Part shown: positions 7,787-19,072 of the stretch, one piece after another
How the letters are laid out: every line of letters begins with the position of its first letter
How positions within the stretch are numbered: the stretch's first letter is position 1
Assembly: GCA_017983695.1 (NCBI GenBank)
Contig: JAGOAX010000002.1
Coordinates: 310,001 to 374,000 of the forward strand
Direction: 5' to 3'
Length of the DNA: 64,000 nt
Source of the DNA: Ferruginibacter sp.
Lineage (GTDB): Bacteria; Bacteroidota; Bacteroidia; Chitinophagales; Chitinophagaceae
The notes under the pieces: model-generated
What the model saw: only the letters and a program-made list of their open reading frames with translations
What the model was told of the DNA's origin: nothing
Database searches by the model: none
Translations under genes and position numbers: made by a program

Positions 7787-10700
7787 ATGAACCTGGAAGT
7801 GTTGTTGAAAGAATATACAAATGACCCCCGCTGTTTTCAAATAGCGGACCGGATAACTTTGTCCCGGCCCCAACGAATTCATCTTTCCGGACTACAGGGA
7901 AGCGCTGCTCAATTTATTATTGCAACGGTTTTTAACCACCCGGCAACAAGCCAGCTTAACCACTTAATTGTTTTACGTGATGCAGAAGAAGCTGCATACG
8001 TACATAACACCCTGGAAAATTTAACGGGTGCATTAGACCTTTTCTATTTCCCGTCTTCTTTTAAAAACAATAAAAATTTCCGGCTGTTGAACAGCAGTCA
8101 TGTAATGTTGCGGACTGAGGCGCTTACAAGGATTGCAGCAGGCGGCAATAAAAAAATTATTATAAGCTATCCCGAAGCATTGTTTGAAAAAGTAGTGCTG
8201 TCAAAAGTACTGACTGATAATATTCTTTCTATAAAACAGGGCGATACTATTGATGTAAATGGTATACTGGAAAAATTTGTATCGCATGGCTTTGAAAGAA
8301 CTGATTTTGTGTATGAGCCCGGGCAGTTTGCCATACGTGGCGGCATCCTGGATATTTATTCCTTTGGCAATGAAAAACCTTACCGTATAGAGTTGTTTGG
8401 AAACGAAGTAGACAGTATAAGAATATTCGACCCGGAATCGCAATTAAGCGAAAGAAAATTATTGCAGGTAAATATTATTCCCAACGTAGAAACACAGTTT
8501 GAGAGCGGAGAAAAAGTTTCGTTACTGGAATTTGTAACGGAGCAAACCGTTGTATGGACAGCAGACTGGAATTTTATTAAAGAAAAAATTGAACAGCAGG
8601 AGGAGGATTTTGGCATCTGGAATTCGGAGGTAGTAACAAAATCCAAATCAACCGATGTTGAAGATACTTTAAACACTAAAGATTTTACAGTAAATGATTT
8701 TGTAAATGCTGCTGCTGTTGAAGAACAAATACAATTACGACATATCCTAGAGTTTGGCAATAAAGCTTTCTTTGCAAATAACACCATCATAAATTTTACA
8801 ACCAAAGAGCAACCTGCATTTAACCGCCAATTCGATATCTTAATAAGAAATTTAAAAGAGTACGAGGCGAAGAAATACAACATTTATTTATTTGCCGAAA
8901 ATCCAAAACAATTAGAAAGACTTCATGTAATCTTTACGGATTTAAAAGCGGAGATAAATGTAATACCTGTTCCCACTTCTATTCATGAAGGATTTATTGA
9001 TGATGACCTGAAAACCGTTTGTTATACTGATCACCAGATTTTTCAGCGCTATCATAAATACAAAGTAAAACAGGCTTTCAGCAAAAACAAGGCGCTTACT
9101 TTAAAAACATTAAGAGAATTACAACCGGGAGATTATGTAACCCATATCGATCATGGTGTGGGTGTGTATAGTGGCCTGCAAAAAATTGAGGCTAACGGCA
9201 GATTGCAGGAAGCCGTTCGTATTCAATACAAAGATGGCGACCTGTTGTATGTAAACATTTCTTCTTTACACAAAATAGGCAAGTACAGTGGTAAGGAAGG
9301 CTCCATTCCTAAAATGAATAAACTGGGTAGTGATGTTTGGAGTAAATTAAAAGACAAAACCAAGAAGCAGGTAAAAGATATTGCCACCGATTTAATAAAA
9401 TTATACGCACAAAGAAAAAGCCAGGAAGGTTTTGCATTCAGCCCCGATAATTATATGCAAACCGAACTGGAGGCAAGTTTTATTTATGAAGATACTCCCG
9501 ACCAGGGAAAGGCGACGGAAGATGTAAAACGAGATATGGAAAAACCAAGCCCGATGGACAGGTTGGTTTGTGGCGATGTTGGTTTTGGCAAAACAGAAAT
9601 TGCCATACGGGCCGCATTTAAAGCTTGCTGCGATGGTAAGCAGGCTGCCGTGTTGGTGCCCACAACAATTTTAGCTTACCAGCATTATAAAACTTTTGGC
9701 GAAAGGTTAAAAGATTTTCCGGTTACGGTAGATTTTATTAACCGTTTTAAATCATCTAAAGAAAAAAAAGAAACCCTTGCAAAACTGGCAGAAGGAAAAA
9801 TAGACATTATCATTGGCACCCATGCCTTGCTGGGCAAAGATGTAAAGTTTAAAGACCTGGGTGTAATGATAATTGATGAAGAACAAAAATTTGGTGTGGC
9901 AGCAAAAGAAAAATTAAAAGCTATCAGAGCTACTGTTGATTCGCTTACACTAACTGCAACACCAATACCAAGAACATTGCAATTCAGTTTAATGGGGGCA
10001 AGAGATTTAAGCATTATCAATACACCGCCACCCAACCGACAGCCTATACAAACTGAAGTGATGGTATTTAATGAAGATGCTATCAGGGATACTATTTATT
10101 ATGAAACAGAAAGAGGTGGGCAGGTTTTCTTTATTCATAATCGTGTGAATGGTTTATCAGAAATGAAAGGTTTGATACAGGGACTTTGTCCGGACCTGAG
10201 CATTGCTTTTGCACACGGGCAAATGGATGGTGATGAGCTGGAAGATACCATACTGGATTTTATGGATAAGAAATATGATGTGCTGGTATGTACCAATATT
10301 GTTGAAAGTGGTGTGGACATTCCCAATGTAAATACCATCATTGTAAACAATGCACACCAATTTGGGTTAAGCGATCTGCACCAGTTAAGAGGTCGTGTTG
10401 GCCGCAGTAATAAAAAAGCATTCTGCTATTTATTGGCGCCACCGATGAGTACGCTGCCGCCAGACAGCAGAAAACGTTTATCAACCTTAGAACAATACAG
10501 CGACCTTGGCAGTGGTTTTCAAATTGCGATGAGAGACCTGGATATACGTGGTGCAGGCAATATGCTGGGTGGCGAGCAAAGTGGTTTTATTGCAGAGATA
10601 GGTTTTGAAATGTACCAGAAAATTTTAGATGAAGCTATACGTGAATTAAAACGCACCGCCTTTAAAGAATTATACAAGGAAGAAATTTCGCAGCAGGATG

Positions 10701-11170
10701 ATTTTGTAAGTGACTGCAGTATTGATACGGATTTGGAAATTCTAATTCCGGATGATTATGTAGAAAGTATTACCGAACGCTTAAGTTTATACAGCCGCCT
10801 CGATAATTGTGAGAATGAAAAAGAACTCCAGGACTTTCATACTGAAATGACAGACCGCTTTGGCCCGATACCACCACAGGTAGAAGATCTGTTTACTACC
10901 GTGCGCTGCAGAAAATTGGCCATTGAGCTAGGCTTTGAAAAAATGTTCATGAAAAATGAAACATTGAAATGCTTCTTTGTAAGCAATCCTGATTCTCCTT
11001 ATTTCCAGAGTGATATTTTTAATGGCATTTTGCAATTTTTACAAAAAGGCACTAATAAAGCTAAACTAAAGCAAGTAGGTAAAAACGGTATTTTGGTTGT
11101 GGACAATGTAAAAACGATGAATGATCTGTGGGATTTTTTAAAGCGTATGAGAGAAAATATTTCTGCTTAA
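7787..11170 (+). CDS. mfd: Transcription-repair coupling factor Mfd
   Basis: A 1127-residue protein, usual length for Mfd, the ATP-driven translocase that removes RNA polymerase stalled at DNA lesions and recruits UvrA. In order: N-terminal UvrB-like domain (to about residue 330), RNA polymerase-interacting CarD-like domain (LQPGDYVTHIDHGVGVYSGL, about residue 450), and RecG-like helicase lobes with Walker A GDVGFGKTE, DEEQ (IIDEEQKFG), TATPIPRTL and the GRVGR motif. The C-terminal TRCF domain (DLEILIPDDYVESITERLSL) closes it. I chose ATG 7787 because the in-frame TTG at 7778 lies within the -7 promoter box. An MFS transporter gene follows after 40 bases. Confidence 0.97.
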   Translation: MNLEVLLKEYTNDPRCFQIADRITLSRPQRIHLSGLQGSAAQFIIATVFNHPATSQLNHLIVLRDAEEAAYVHNTLENLTGALDLFYFPSSFKNNKNFRLLNSSHVMLRTEALTRIAAGGNKKIIISYPEALFEKVVLSKVLTDNILSIKQGDTIDVNGILEKFVSHGFERTDFVYEPGQFAIRGGILDIYSFGNEKPYRIELFGNEVDSIRIFDPESQLSERKLLQVNIIPNVETQFESGEKVSLLEFVTEQTVVWTADWNFIKEKIEQQEEDFGIWNSEVVTKSKSTDVEDTLNTKDFTVNDFVNAAAVEEQIQLRHILEFGNKAFFANNTIINFTTKEQPAFNRQFDILIRNLKEYEAKKYNIYLFAENPKQLERLHVIFTDLKAEINVIPVPTSIHEGFIDDDLKTVCYTDHQIFQRYHKYKVKQAFSKNKALTLKTLRELQPGDYVTHIDHGVGVYSGLQKIEANGRLQEAVRIQYKDGDLLYVNISSLHKIGKYSGKEGSIPKMNKLGSDVWSKLKDKTKKQVKDIATDLIKLYAQRKSQEGFAFSPDNYMQTELEASFIYEDTPDQGKATEDVKRDMEKPSPMDRLVCGDVGFGKTEIAIRAAFKACCDGKQAAVLVPTTILAYQHYKTFGERLKDFPVTVDFINRFKSSKEKKETLAKLAEGKIDIIIGTHALLGKDVKFKDLGVMIIDEEQKFGVAAKEKLKAIRATVDSLTLTATPIPRTLQFSLMGARDLSIINTPPPNRQPIQTEVMVFNEDAIRDTIYYETERGGQVFFIHNRVNGLSEMKGLIQGLCPDLSIAFAHGQMDGDELEDTILDFMDKKYDVLVCTNIVESGVDIPNVNTIIVNNAHQFGLSDLHQLRGRVGRSNKKAFCYLLAPPMSTLPPDSRKRLSTLEQYSDLGSGFQIAMRDLDIRGAGNMLGGEQSGFIAEIGFEMYQKILDEAIRELKRTAFKELYKEEISQQDDFVSDCSIDTDLEILIPDDYVESITERLSLYSRLDNCENEKELQDFHTEMTDRFGPIPPQVEDLFTTVRCRKLAIELGFEKMFMKNETLKCFFVSNPDSPYFQSDIFNGILQFLQKGTNKAKLKQVGKNGILVVDNVKTMNDLWDFLKRMRENISA

Positions 11171-11210
11171 ATTTGGCAATAACTATTTCTTCTTGCTATA
11201 ATTCATCTTT

Positions 11211-12437
11211 ATGACAAAAAAAGAATACGGCCTGTTTTCACTTCCTGTAATTGTTGCTGCATTGGGTTTTTTTGTTGACATTTTTGATTTGCTGCTTTTT
11301 GGAGTGGTGCGTAAACCAAGTTTTAGAGAGCTGGGCTTATCCGAAGCTGAAATTTTAACTAAAGGTGAATTAACCATCAGCATACAATTAATTGGGATGG
11401 TCATTGGTGGTATTATATGGGGCATTATCGGTGATAAATTTGGCAGGTTAAAAGTTTTATTTGGTTCTATTATATTGTATTCGCTTGCCAATATTGCCAA
11501 TGGTTTTGTGCAGGATATAAATACGTACATTATCATCCGGTTTATTGCTGGGGTTGGATTGGCTGGTGAACTGGGTGCAGGTATTACACTGGTATCAGAA
11601 ATTTTACCTAAAGAAAAAAGAGGTTTGGCCGGAACGATCATTGCCACATGCGGTGTACTGGGCGGTATCAGTGCAGCCTTATTATCTAAAGTAATAACCG
11701 ATTGGCGAACACTTTATTTTATTGGCGGCGGCATTGGGCTGGTACTATTGGTACTAAGGGTATCTGTTGCAGAAAGTACTATGTTTTCTACTTTAGAAAA
11801 AACAACAGTACGGCGGGGCAATTACCTGCAGTTCTTTACTAACAAAGACCGTTTTTTTCGCTACGCAAAAGGAATGCTTATTGGTATGCCGGTTTGGTAT
11901 TGCATTGGCATACTCATATTTTTTGCAGATGAATTTGCAAAACGTATGGGCATCAATGGCATTACTCCCGGCAATGCTATCCTGTTTCAATACATCGGTC
12001 TGGGTTTTGGCGATGTTGCAGCAGGCTTGCTAAGCCATCAACTAAAAAGCAGGAAAAAAGCCCTGTACATTTTCTATTTTATTTTTACTGTTTTCATCAT
12101 TCTCTTTTTTACACAACACAACAGTTCACCGGCATGGTTTTATTTTATTTGTGCAGGGCTGGGCTTCGGTTCAGGTATTTCGGTGTTATATATTATTACA
12201 AGTGCAGAACAGTTTGGCACAAACTTAAGAGCATCCGCTGCTACTTCTATAACCAATTTTGTAAGAGGATTTACGCCTTTATTATTACTGATCTTTACAC
12301 AACTGAGAAATTATAACAGCATTGGTTATATAAAAGGTGCCTGGATGATTGGTATTGCAGTAATGCTGATCTCCCTATCAGCTTTGTATTTTACCAGGGA
12401 GAGTTATGGTAAGGATTTAGATTTTGTGGAAGAGTAA
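11211..12437 (+). CDS. Major facilitator superfamily transporter
   Basis: A 408-residue integral membrane protein with about twelve hydrophobic segments. The loop between the second and third helices reads GDKFGRLKVL, the MFS signature (G-D-x-x-G-R). Further MFS features are RFIAGVGLAGELGAGITLVSEI and KEKRGLAGTI. The substrate is not evident; the sequence looks closest to sugar- or metabolite:H+ symporter subfamilies. The N-terminus has no signal peptide beyond the first helix. It starts 40 bases after mfd on the same strand and ends 5 bases before the convergent PKD-protein gene. Confidence 0.85.
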   Translation: MTKKEYGLFSLPVIVAALGFFVDIFDLLLFGVVRKPSFRELGLSEAEILTKGELTISIQLIGMVIGGIIWGIIGDKFGRLKVLFGSIILYSLANIANGFVQDINTYIIIRFIAGVGLAGELGAGITLVSEILPKEKRGLAGTIIATCGVLGGISAALLSKVITDWRTLYFIGGGIGLVLLVLRVSVAESTMFSTLEKTTVRRGNYLQFFTNKDRFFRYAKGMLIGMPVWYCIGILIFFADEFAKRMGINGITPGNAILFQYIGLGFGDVAAGLLSHQLKSRKKALYIFYFIFTVFIILFFTQHNSSPAWFYFICAGLGFGSGISVLYIITSAEQFGTNLRASAATSITNFVRGFTPLLLLIFTQLRNYNSIGYIKGAWMIGIAVMLISLSALYFTRESYGKDLDFVEE

Positions 12438-12442
12438 AAATA

Positions 12443-15127
12443 TTACCGGATCAACATCACGGTACTTTTTTTATCAATAATATTTCCTTTAAAATCTATA
12501 CCGTTGGCAAGTACAATATATACACCACCGGGTTGTTGCTGGCCTTTCCACATACCATCCCAGCCTTTGTTATAATCTGTTGCATAAAATACCAACTGCC
12601 CCCAGCGGTTGTACACCTTAAGATAATTGAATTGCTTTATGCCTACTGCTATTCCCTTGAACACATCGTTTTTTGTATCTCCGTTTGGCGTAAAGGCGTT
12701 GGGTAAATAGATACCGGGGCCATTATAAATCTTAACCGTTACATCATCATAACTTTCGCAACCTTCGGGTGTAAAAGCTTTTACCGAAAATGTTTGTGTG
12801 GTTGTAAGTATTGTAACGGGGTTAGCAATATTGGGATCATTTAATGATGCAGCCGGGCTCCAGGTATAACTTAGTCCACCGCTTGCTTTTAACTGCACCG
12901 GTTGGCCTGCTGCTGCAATAGTATCGTTACCTGCAAAAGCATTGGTACCATAAATAATAATATCTTTTTGTAAAGAATCGGAGTAACAACCATTTGATGC
13001 CGTTGCAAATAATTTTACTTTGTAGGTACCGTTGGCCGTATAAGTATGTTGTGCATTTTGTGTGGTGGCAACAGCACCGTCGCCAAATACCCATTTCCAT
13101 TGTGTTACAGTACCGGAGTTATCAACAGCAGTAAAATTAACAGGCGCATTTTTACAGGAGTTATTAAAACTCATGGTAACATCTGGCAAAGGACTTACAA
13201 ATAAGGTTTTAAATGCTGTATCACTTGCGCAACCCAATACACTTGTTGCCACCAATCCAACCATTGGATTAAAAACAACAAAGCTGCGGTTTGCATTTTG
13301 GCTTGCACTCCACTCTGTGTTATTTAAGGTCCACGACCATTTATTTACAACACTGCCCGTTACAACAGACGAATCGGAAAACTGTACCGGTAATCCATAA
13401 CATATCGGAGCAGTATACCCAAAATTGGCAAAAGGTTTTGGATTGATTACAATGGGTTGCTTTAAAGTATCCGATACACAACCTTTATCGTCGGTTACAA
13501 CGAGATAAACCGTATTTGATAAATTATTGTAGATAGCACCTGGATTTTGAAGTACAGATAAGTTACCATTACCTAAATTCCACCACCATTTATTAACTGA
13601 AAATCCATGTTGAGAATAAGAGGAGTCTGTTAAAATGGTTGGCGCCGATTGACAAATAGTATTAGTTTTAAAATACGCAGTTGGTTTACTTAAAACAAAT
13701 ACTGATTTTTGTCGTATTTCAATACATGCTGAATTACTATCAATAACTGCCAGTAAAATAACCGACTGGTTACCCGGGTTTGTAAAAATGTGTGCTGAAT
13801 TTTGCGTACGTATTGGATAAATTGAATCTGTAAAAATCCATACCCAGCCGTTTACTGTACCTCCAGCAGGTGCTGTGCTATTATCATAAAAAAAAGTTGG
13901 TGTACCCAAACAAACCGAATCTGTAAAAGTAAAATCAACATTTGGACTTGGGGCAATAATAAAAGTTTTGGAGCTTAAAAGTGATTCGCAACCTTCAATT
14001 GTTTTAACTGTTAAATTAACAGTTTTACTACTGGCAGTTGTATAAGTTTTGATGGTGTTTTGAGATGTAGCAGTGGTCCCATCGTCAAATTGCCAAAGCC
14101 AGCTGTTAATTGTACCAACAGTAACTGAAGATACATCAGTAAAAGTAACCGGTTTACCAGTACAGGCTGCATTACTGTTTGTAAAAGTAACTACAAAATC
14201 AGCAAATGGAATACTACCAACCCTTACCGTTTGCGTATTAGTAGCTTCACACCCATCAGCACCAATAACTCTTTGTTTCACTATAAAATCGTTCGCTGTG
14301 GTATAAATATGTACCGGATTCAAATTAACAGAGTCTATCGGGCTGCCATCACCAAAATCCCAATAAAATTTTGCAATGTTGGTAAAGGAAACAGTGGTGC
14401 TGATAAAAGTTATAGGTTCATTGATACATCTGTTTTGTGTAGGGCCAAAACTAAAAGATGGATTTAATGCAGTACGGAACTGCTGGTGATTATTTGCCCC
14501 GCCTGTACTTCCGGTAAAGCCCCAAAACACCAATGGGTTACCTGCGAAAACATTAGTTACAAAATCATTTACCGCACTTACCCTAAGGCTGCCATCTATA
14601 TAGGCAGATAATGTTCTGGTGGCAGCATCCCATTGAATACGCAGCGAATGCCAGGCACCATCTTCAATATTATCGTTACCGTTTATAGCTGTAACCGGAC
14701 CGGCAATATTGTTGGCAACATTGTGGTTTAAATTACCATTCAGCTGGATGGCAATATGATCAAAGGCCGGATCATTATCATTACCATTTTGCCAGGTATC
14801 AATAGTAACGCCAACAGCAGGGGTAATACCGTCATAGCCCAAACCACCCCCGGTAGATCCTACACTGGTACTTATAGGTTGCAGCACAAATACAATACCA
14901 TCTGCACCTGCATCATTACTCCCCAAAAAAACATCAAAATTAAAATCGAAAGACTGACTAAGGTCTATTTTATTATTATTCCATACCGATCCACTTTGAT
15001 TACCTGCTGCCTGTGTTAATGAATAAGCATTACAGGCATCCTGTGTAGCATTGCCGTTTAGTGTGTACTGTGCTAAAAGCCCCTGGCAAAACAGAAAAAA
15101 TAATATGGTGTTTAAAATTTGCTTCAT
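12443..15127 (-). CDS. Secreted lectin/PKD-repeat protein with type IX (type B) sorting domain
   Basis: An 894-residue protein with signal peptide MKQILNTILFFLFCQGLLAQ. Residues about 20-225 form an L-type (legume-like) lectin domain, with GADGIVFVLQP and GVTIDTWQNG typical of that fold. From about 230 to 725 there are several PKD-type Ig-like repeats, recognisable by WDFGDGSP, WLWQFDDG, WKWVFGDG and by 'HIYTTANDF'-like strand endings. The last 90 residues (IYLPNAFTPNGDTKNDVF, LKVYNRWGQLVFY, GGVYIVLANG) are the gliding-motility-associated C-terminal domain that directs type IX secretion to the cell surface. It likely binds carbohydrates outside the cell (inference). It is transcribed alone. 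Confidence 0.9.
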   Translation of the reverse strand: MKQILNTILFFLFCQGLLAQYTLNGNATQDACNAYSLTQAAGNQSGSVWNNNKIDLSQSFDFNFDVFLGSNDAGADGIVFVLQPISTSVGSTGGGLGYDGITPAVGVTIDTWQNGNDNDPAFDHIAIQLNGNLNHNVANNIAGPVTAINGNDNIEDGAWHSLRIQWDAATRTLSAYIDGSLRVSAVNDFVTNVFAGNPLVFWGFTGSTGGANNHQQFRTALNPSFSFGPTQNRCINEPITFISTTVSFTNIAKFYWDFGDGSPIDSVNLNPVHIYTTANDFIVKQRVIGADGCEATNTQTVRVGSIPFADFVVTFTNSNAACTGKPVTFTDVSSVTVGTINSWLWQFDDGTTATSQNTIKTYTTASSKTVNLTVKTIEGCESLLSSKTFIIAPSPNVDFTFTDSVCLGTPTFFYDNSTAPAGGTVNGWVWIFTDSIYPIRTQNSAHIFTNPGNQSVILLAVIDSNSACIEIRQKSVFVLSKPTAYFKTNTICQSAPTILTDSSYSQHGFSVNKWWWNLGNGNLSVLQNPGAIYNNLSNTVYLVVTDDKGCVSDTLKQPIVINPKPFANFGYTAPICYGLPVQFSDSSVVTGSVVNKWSWTLNNTEWSASQNANRSFVVFNPMVGLVATSVLGCASDTAFKTLFVSPLPDVTMSFNNSCKNAPVNFTAVDNSGTVTQWKWVFGDGAVATTQNAQHTYTANGTYKVKLFATASNGCYSDSLQKDIIIYGTNAFAGNDTIAAAGQPVQLKASGGLSYTWSPAASLNDPNIANPVTILTTTQTFSVKAFTPEGCESYDDVTVKIYNGPGIYLPNAFTPNGDTKNDVFKGIAVGIKQFNYLKVYNRWGQLVFYATDYNKGWDGMWKGQQQPGGVYIVLANGIDFKGNIIDKKSTVMLIR

Positions 15128-15186
15128 GTTGTTATACCAATACTGTAAAATTAAACCTATTTCCCCTACCCCATAAACCGGTACAA

Positions 15187-15215
15187 TAAAAAAAGCTATC
15201 CGCTGGGCGGATAGC
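15187..15215 (-). terminator. Terminator of the 66-residue protein gene
   Basis: A perfect 9-bp GC-rich stem (15195-15203 with 15207-15215, loop TGG) followed on the minus strand by a run of seven T. It lies 23 bases past the stop codon of the 66-residue gene. Confidence 0.85.
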
Positions 15216-15238
15216 CTTATAAATTTAATTGGTTAAGA

Positions 15239-15439
15239 TTACCAGCCTTTTTTAGCTACACCATCGGCTACAGCTTTTAATGCAGTGGCTTCGCTAAGCA
15301 TGGTGGTCATTTTATTGCCTTTACCATCGTGGCCCTGTGCCATATAACCGCCACGGCTTGTTTTAGTAATATTTGCATCCTGCATGGGAACGTTCTTTTC
15401 TTTGGTTTTCATGCAATAGGCTGTTAACATGTTGCTCAT
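15239..15439 (-). CDS. Small protein resembling a zinc ribbon (DUF5679-like) without its cysteines
   Basis: A 66-residue protein with its own terminator. The segment AYCMKTKEKNVPMQDANITK and then RGGYMAQGHDGKGNKM follows the pattern of DUF5679-type zinc ribbons (YCVKCK...A...RxxLKGxCPxCGTKM), but three of the four cysteines are replaced (only C9 remains), so it should not bind zinc in the usual way. The C-terminal SEATALKAVADGVAKKGW is a short helix. The function is unknown. Codon use matches the neighbours. The alternative is an unrelated family with chance similarity. Confidence 0.75.
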   Translation of the reverse strand: MSNMLTAYCMKTKEKNVPMQDANITKTSRGGYMAQGHDGKGNKMTTMLSEATALKAVADGVAKKGW

Positions 15440-15835
15440 CTTTTTAGAATTTATAGTTAGTAAAATGAAATGAAGTAGTAAACTTCAGGCTACAAGCTAC
15501 CTAAATTAGCCCATTTACCCAAACCGCCCCGTTGAAACCGGGTGTTTATAACCTGTTTTTAGCCCCGCCTTTTAAATATGGAACTTGTGGTTTTGAAGCG
15601 CCGAACTACTATGCTGACCAAAGGATTTTAAGCTAAAGGGCCGGCAAATAGCAGTGCAAATCCTTTTACCACGTGGGTTTTACGTATTATTCTATAGGCT
15701 TGACTGAATAGCTCCTGCCCACCTGCGATTGAGAATGGGAGCCGAAGCTCCCATCCTGTTTTAATATAATAATGTGATTAATAATCTTAATAACTTTTTT
15801 TGACCAGGCCCTTTTTCAAGGCTAATTCAAGCTGA
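15440..15835. other. Structured gene-free region downstream of gyrB
   Basis: 396 bases with no credible ORF, more GC-rich than other spacers here. It contains the pairing 15620-15628 with 15658-15666 (9 bp), a small CCCG/CGGG hairpin near 15530, and a strong 8-bp hairpin with a CGAA tetraloop (15735-15754) followed by CCTGTTTT. The final hairpin has its T-run on the plus strand, where no protein gene precedes it. This makes a plus-strand small RNA between about 15500 and 15765 possible; I could not match it to a known RNA family. Confidence 0.4.
15735..15762 (+). terminator. CGAA-tetraloop hairpin with T-tract
   Basis: Stem 15735-15742 with 15747-15754 (ATGGGAGC/GCTCCCAT), loop CGAA, followed by CCTGTTTT. 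Reading on the plus strand it looks like an intrinsic terminator without an obvious coding gene upstream; on the minus strand it could still protect the gyrB 3' end. Confidence 0.5.
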
Positions 15836-17833
<1,998 letters not shown>

Positions 17834-17860
17834 TTATTCTTTTGTGAATTTGATTATGAG

Positions 17861-17868
17861 CAAATATA
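17861..17868 (-). promoter_or_regulatory. -7 promoter box of gyrB
   Basis: On the minus strand 17868-17861 reads TATATTTG, an exact TAnnTTTG match, 45 bases upstream of the gyrB ATG. A clear -33 element was not found. Confidence 0.55.
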
Positions 17869-17929
17869 AGAAAAAGCAAGGGTTTAAGGCTTATAAAACA
17901 GTGTTATAACCGGGCTATTTATAGATATT

Positions 17930-17938
17930 TTGTCCACA
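17930..17938 (+). promoter_or_regulatory. DnaA-box-like site in the gyrB/AraC spacer
   Basis: TTGTCCACA, one base from TTATNCACA and identical to one of the two sites upstream of nrdJ. It lies between the divergent gyrB and AraC-regulator promoters. Confidence 0.3.
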
Positions 17939-18011
17939 ATAAGGGAATTGCCGAAAAGCGGAAAAATTTATGCCCGATACCCTGCTGCTTTACCCTTCGC
18001 CTTTTGTTCCG

Positions 18012-18019
18012 TATCTTTG
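18012..18019 (+). promoter_or_regulatory. -7 promoter box of the AraC-type regulator
   Basis: TATCTTTG, an exact TAnnTTTG match, ending 11 bases before the ATG at 18031. The leader would be only a few bases. The in-frame TTG at 18004 is upstream of this box and so cannot be the start. Confidence 0.6.
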
Positions 18020-18030
18020 TTGTTGAAACA

Positions 18031-18966
18031 ATGAAAGAGCATACCGACATATTACAAATGGCTTATAAACAACCGATGATGCATGACCAGTTGCAGCTAT
18101 TGCAACATAAGGAAAAGCAGATACCGGGCAGTATAACCTATTCTATAAAAAGATATGCCAGAAATACGCAGTGGAATATTGAAGATGTAGGCATGATTAC
18201 TTATCATACCGAAAAAAATAACCCTGCCGAAAATTATATAGAACTTAAATTTTGTGTGAGCGGTAATGTGTACTGCCGTGAAAAAAAGACGGAATGCGAT
18301 TATTGTAAATTCAATTCATCAAAAACCTGTGTTGAAAAAGTGGACAGTGTGGATGTACTGAGTTTCAGTTTTTCACCTTCTTACCTGAAACAATTTGCCA
18401 GTGGCAAAAAAGACGCTACGCTATCCGATAATGTTTTGTCGTTTAAACACAACACATCTTTTAGTAAAACTTTACCCCTATGTGGTAAAACACGCCTAGC
18501 CATTGAAGCCTTATTAAATCATACCTATACTGACAGCTTAGAAAATATTTTTTTAAATGCCCAGACACATATCCTTTTGCTGTACAGCATGGATTGTATG
18601 ATGGGTGACCCTGAAGAAAAATTTACCTGTAAGTTTTTAGCTAATTCGGATGACAGGGAAAAAATATCTAAAGCAAGAGAAATTTTACTGCAGCATATCG
18701 GCGAACCTTTAACCATTAAGGCACTCAGCCGTAAAGTAGCCATCAACGAATGTTATCTTAAAAAAGGATTTAAAGAATTATTCGGCACCACCATATTTGA
18801 TTTTTATCAAACACAAAGAATGGAACATGCCAAATATTTATTGTACGATAAAGGATTAAGTGTAACTGAAGTATCTTCTTTACTAGGTTACTCTTCTATC
18901 TCTCACTTCAGCACTGCTTTTAAAAAGCATACAGGCATTAAACCTTGCGAATTACTCCTGCACTAA
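18031..18966 (+). CDS. AraC-family regulator with cysteine cluster (iron/heme uptake block)
   Basis: A 311-residue regulator. The C-terminal third (about residues 210-308) is an AraC/XylS double helix-turn-helix: LTIKALSRKVAINECYLKKG and then LSVTEVSSLLGYSSISHFST with FKKHTGIKP. The N-terminal domain is PchR-like in general layout. Unusually it holds cysteines at 75, 82, 89, 92 and 100, with spacing C-x6-C-x2-C-x7-C inside the segment between residues 82 and 100, which could bind a metal or sense redox state (inference). It lies directly upstream of a TonB siderophore receptor on the same strand, which suggests control of that uptake system. Start chosen at ATG 18031 because upstream in-frame codons lie in the promoter. 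Confidence 0.88.
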   Translation: MKEHTDILQMAYKQPMMHDQLQLLQHKEKQIPGSITYSIKRYARNTQWNIEDVGMITYHTEKNNPAENYIELKFCVSGNVYCREKKTECDYCKFNSSKTCVEKVDSVDVLSFSFSPSYLKQFASGKKDATLSDNVLSFKHNTSFSKTLPLCGKTRLAIEALLNHTYTDSLENIFLNAQTHILLLYSMDCMMGDPEEKFTCKFLANSDDREKISKAREILLQHIGEPLTIKALSRKVAINECYLKKGFKELFGTTIFDFYQTQRMEHAKYLLYDKGLSVTEVSSLLGYSSISHFSTAFKKHTGIKPCELLLH

Positions 18967-19072
18967 TACTTATTTTTCCGTTTTATGTAAACTGAGTTAC
19001 CGATTGCGTAACCTTTATCAAGCCGGATTAAATTTTCTTTGCATTCATTTTAAATCAATAGAAAATTTAATT

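Noticed and set aside
18004..18030. TTG at 18004 as the start of the AraC-type regulator
   Set aside because: It lies upstream of the -7 box at 18012-18019 and cannot be in the transcript.
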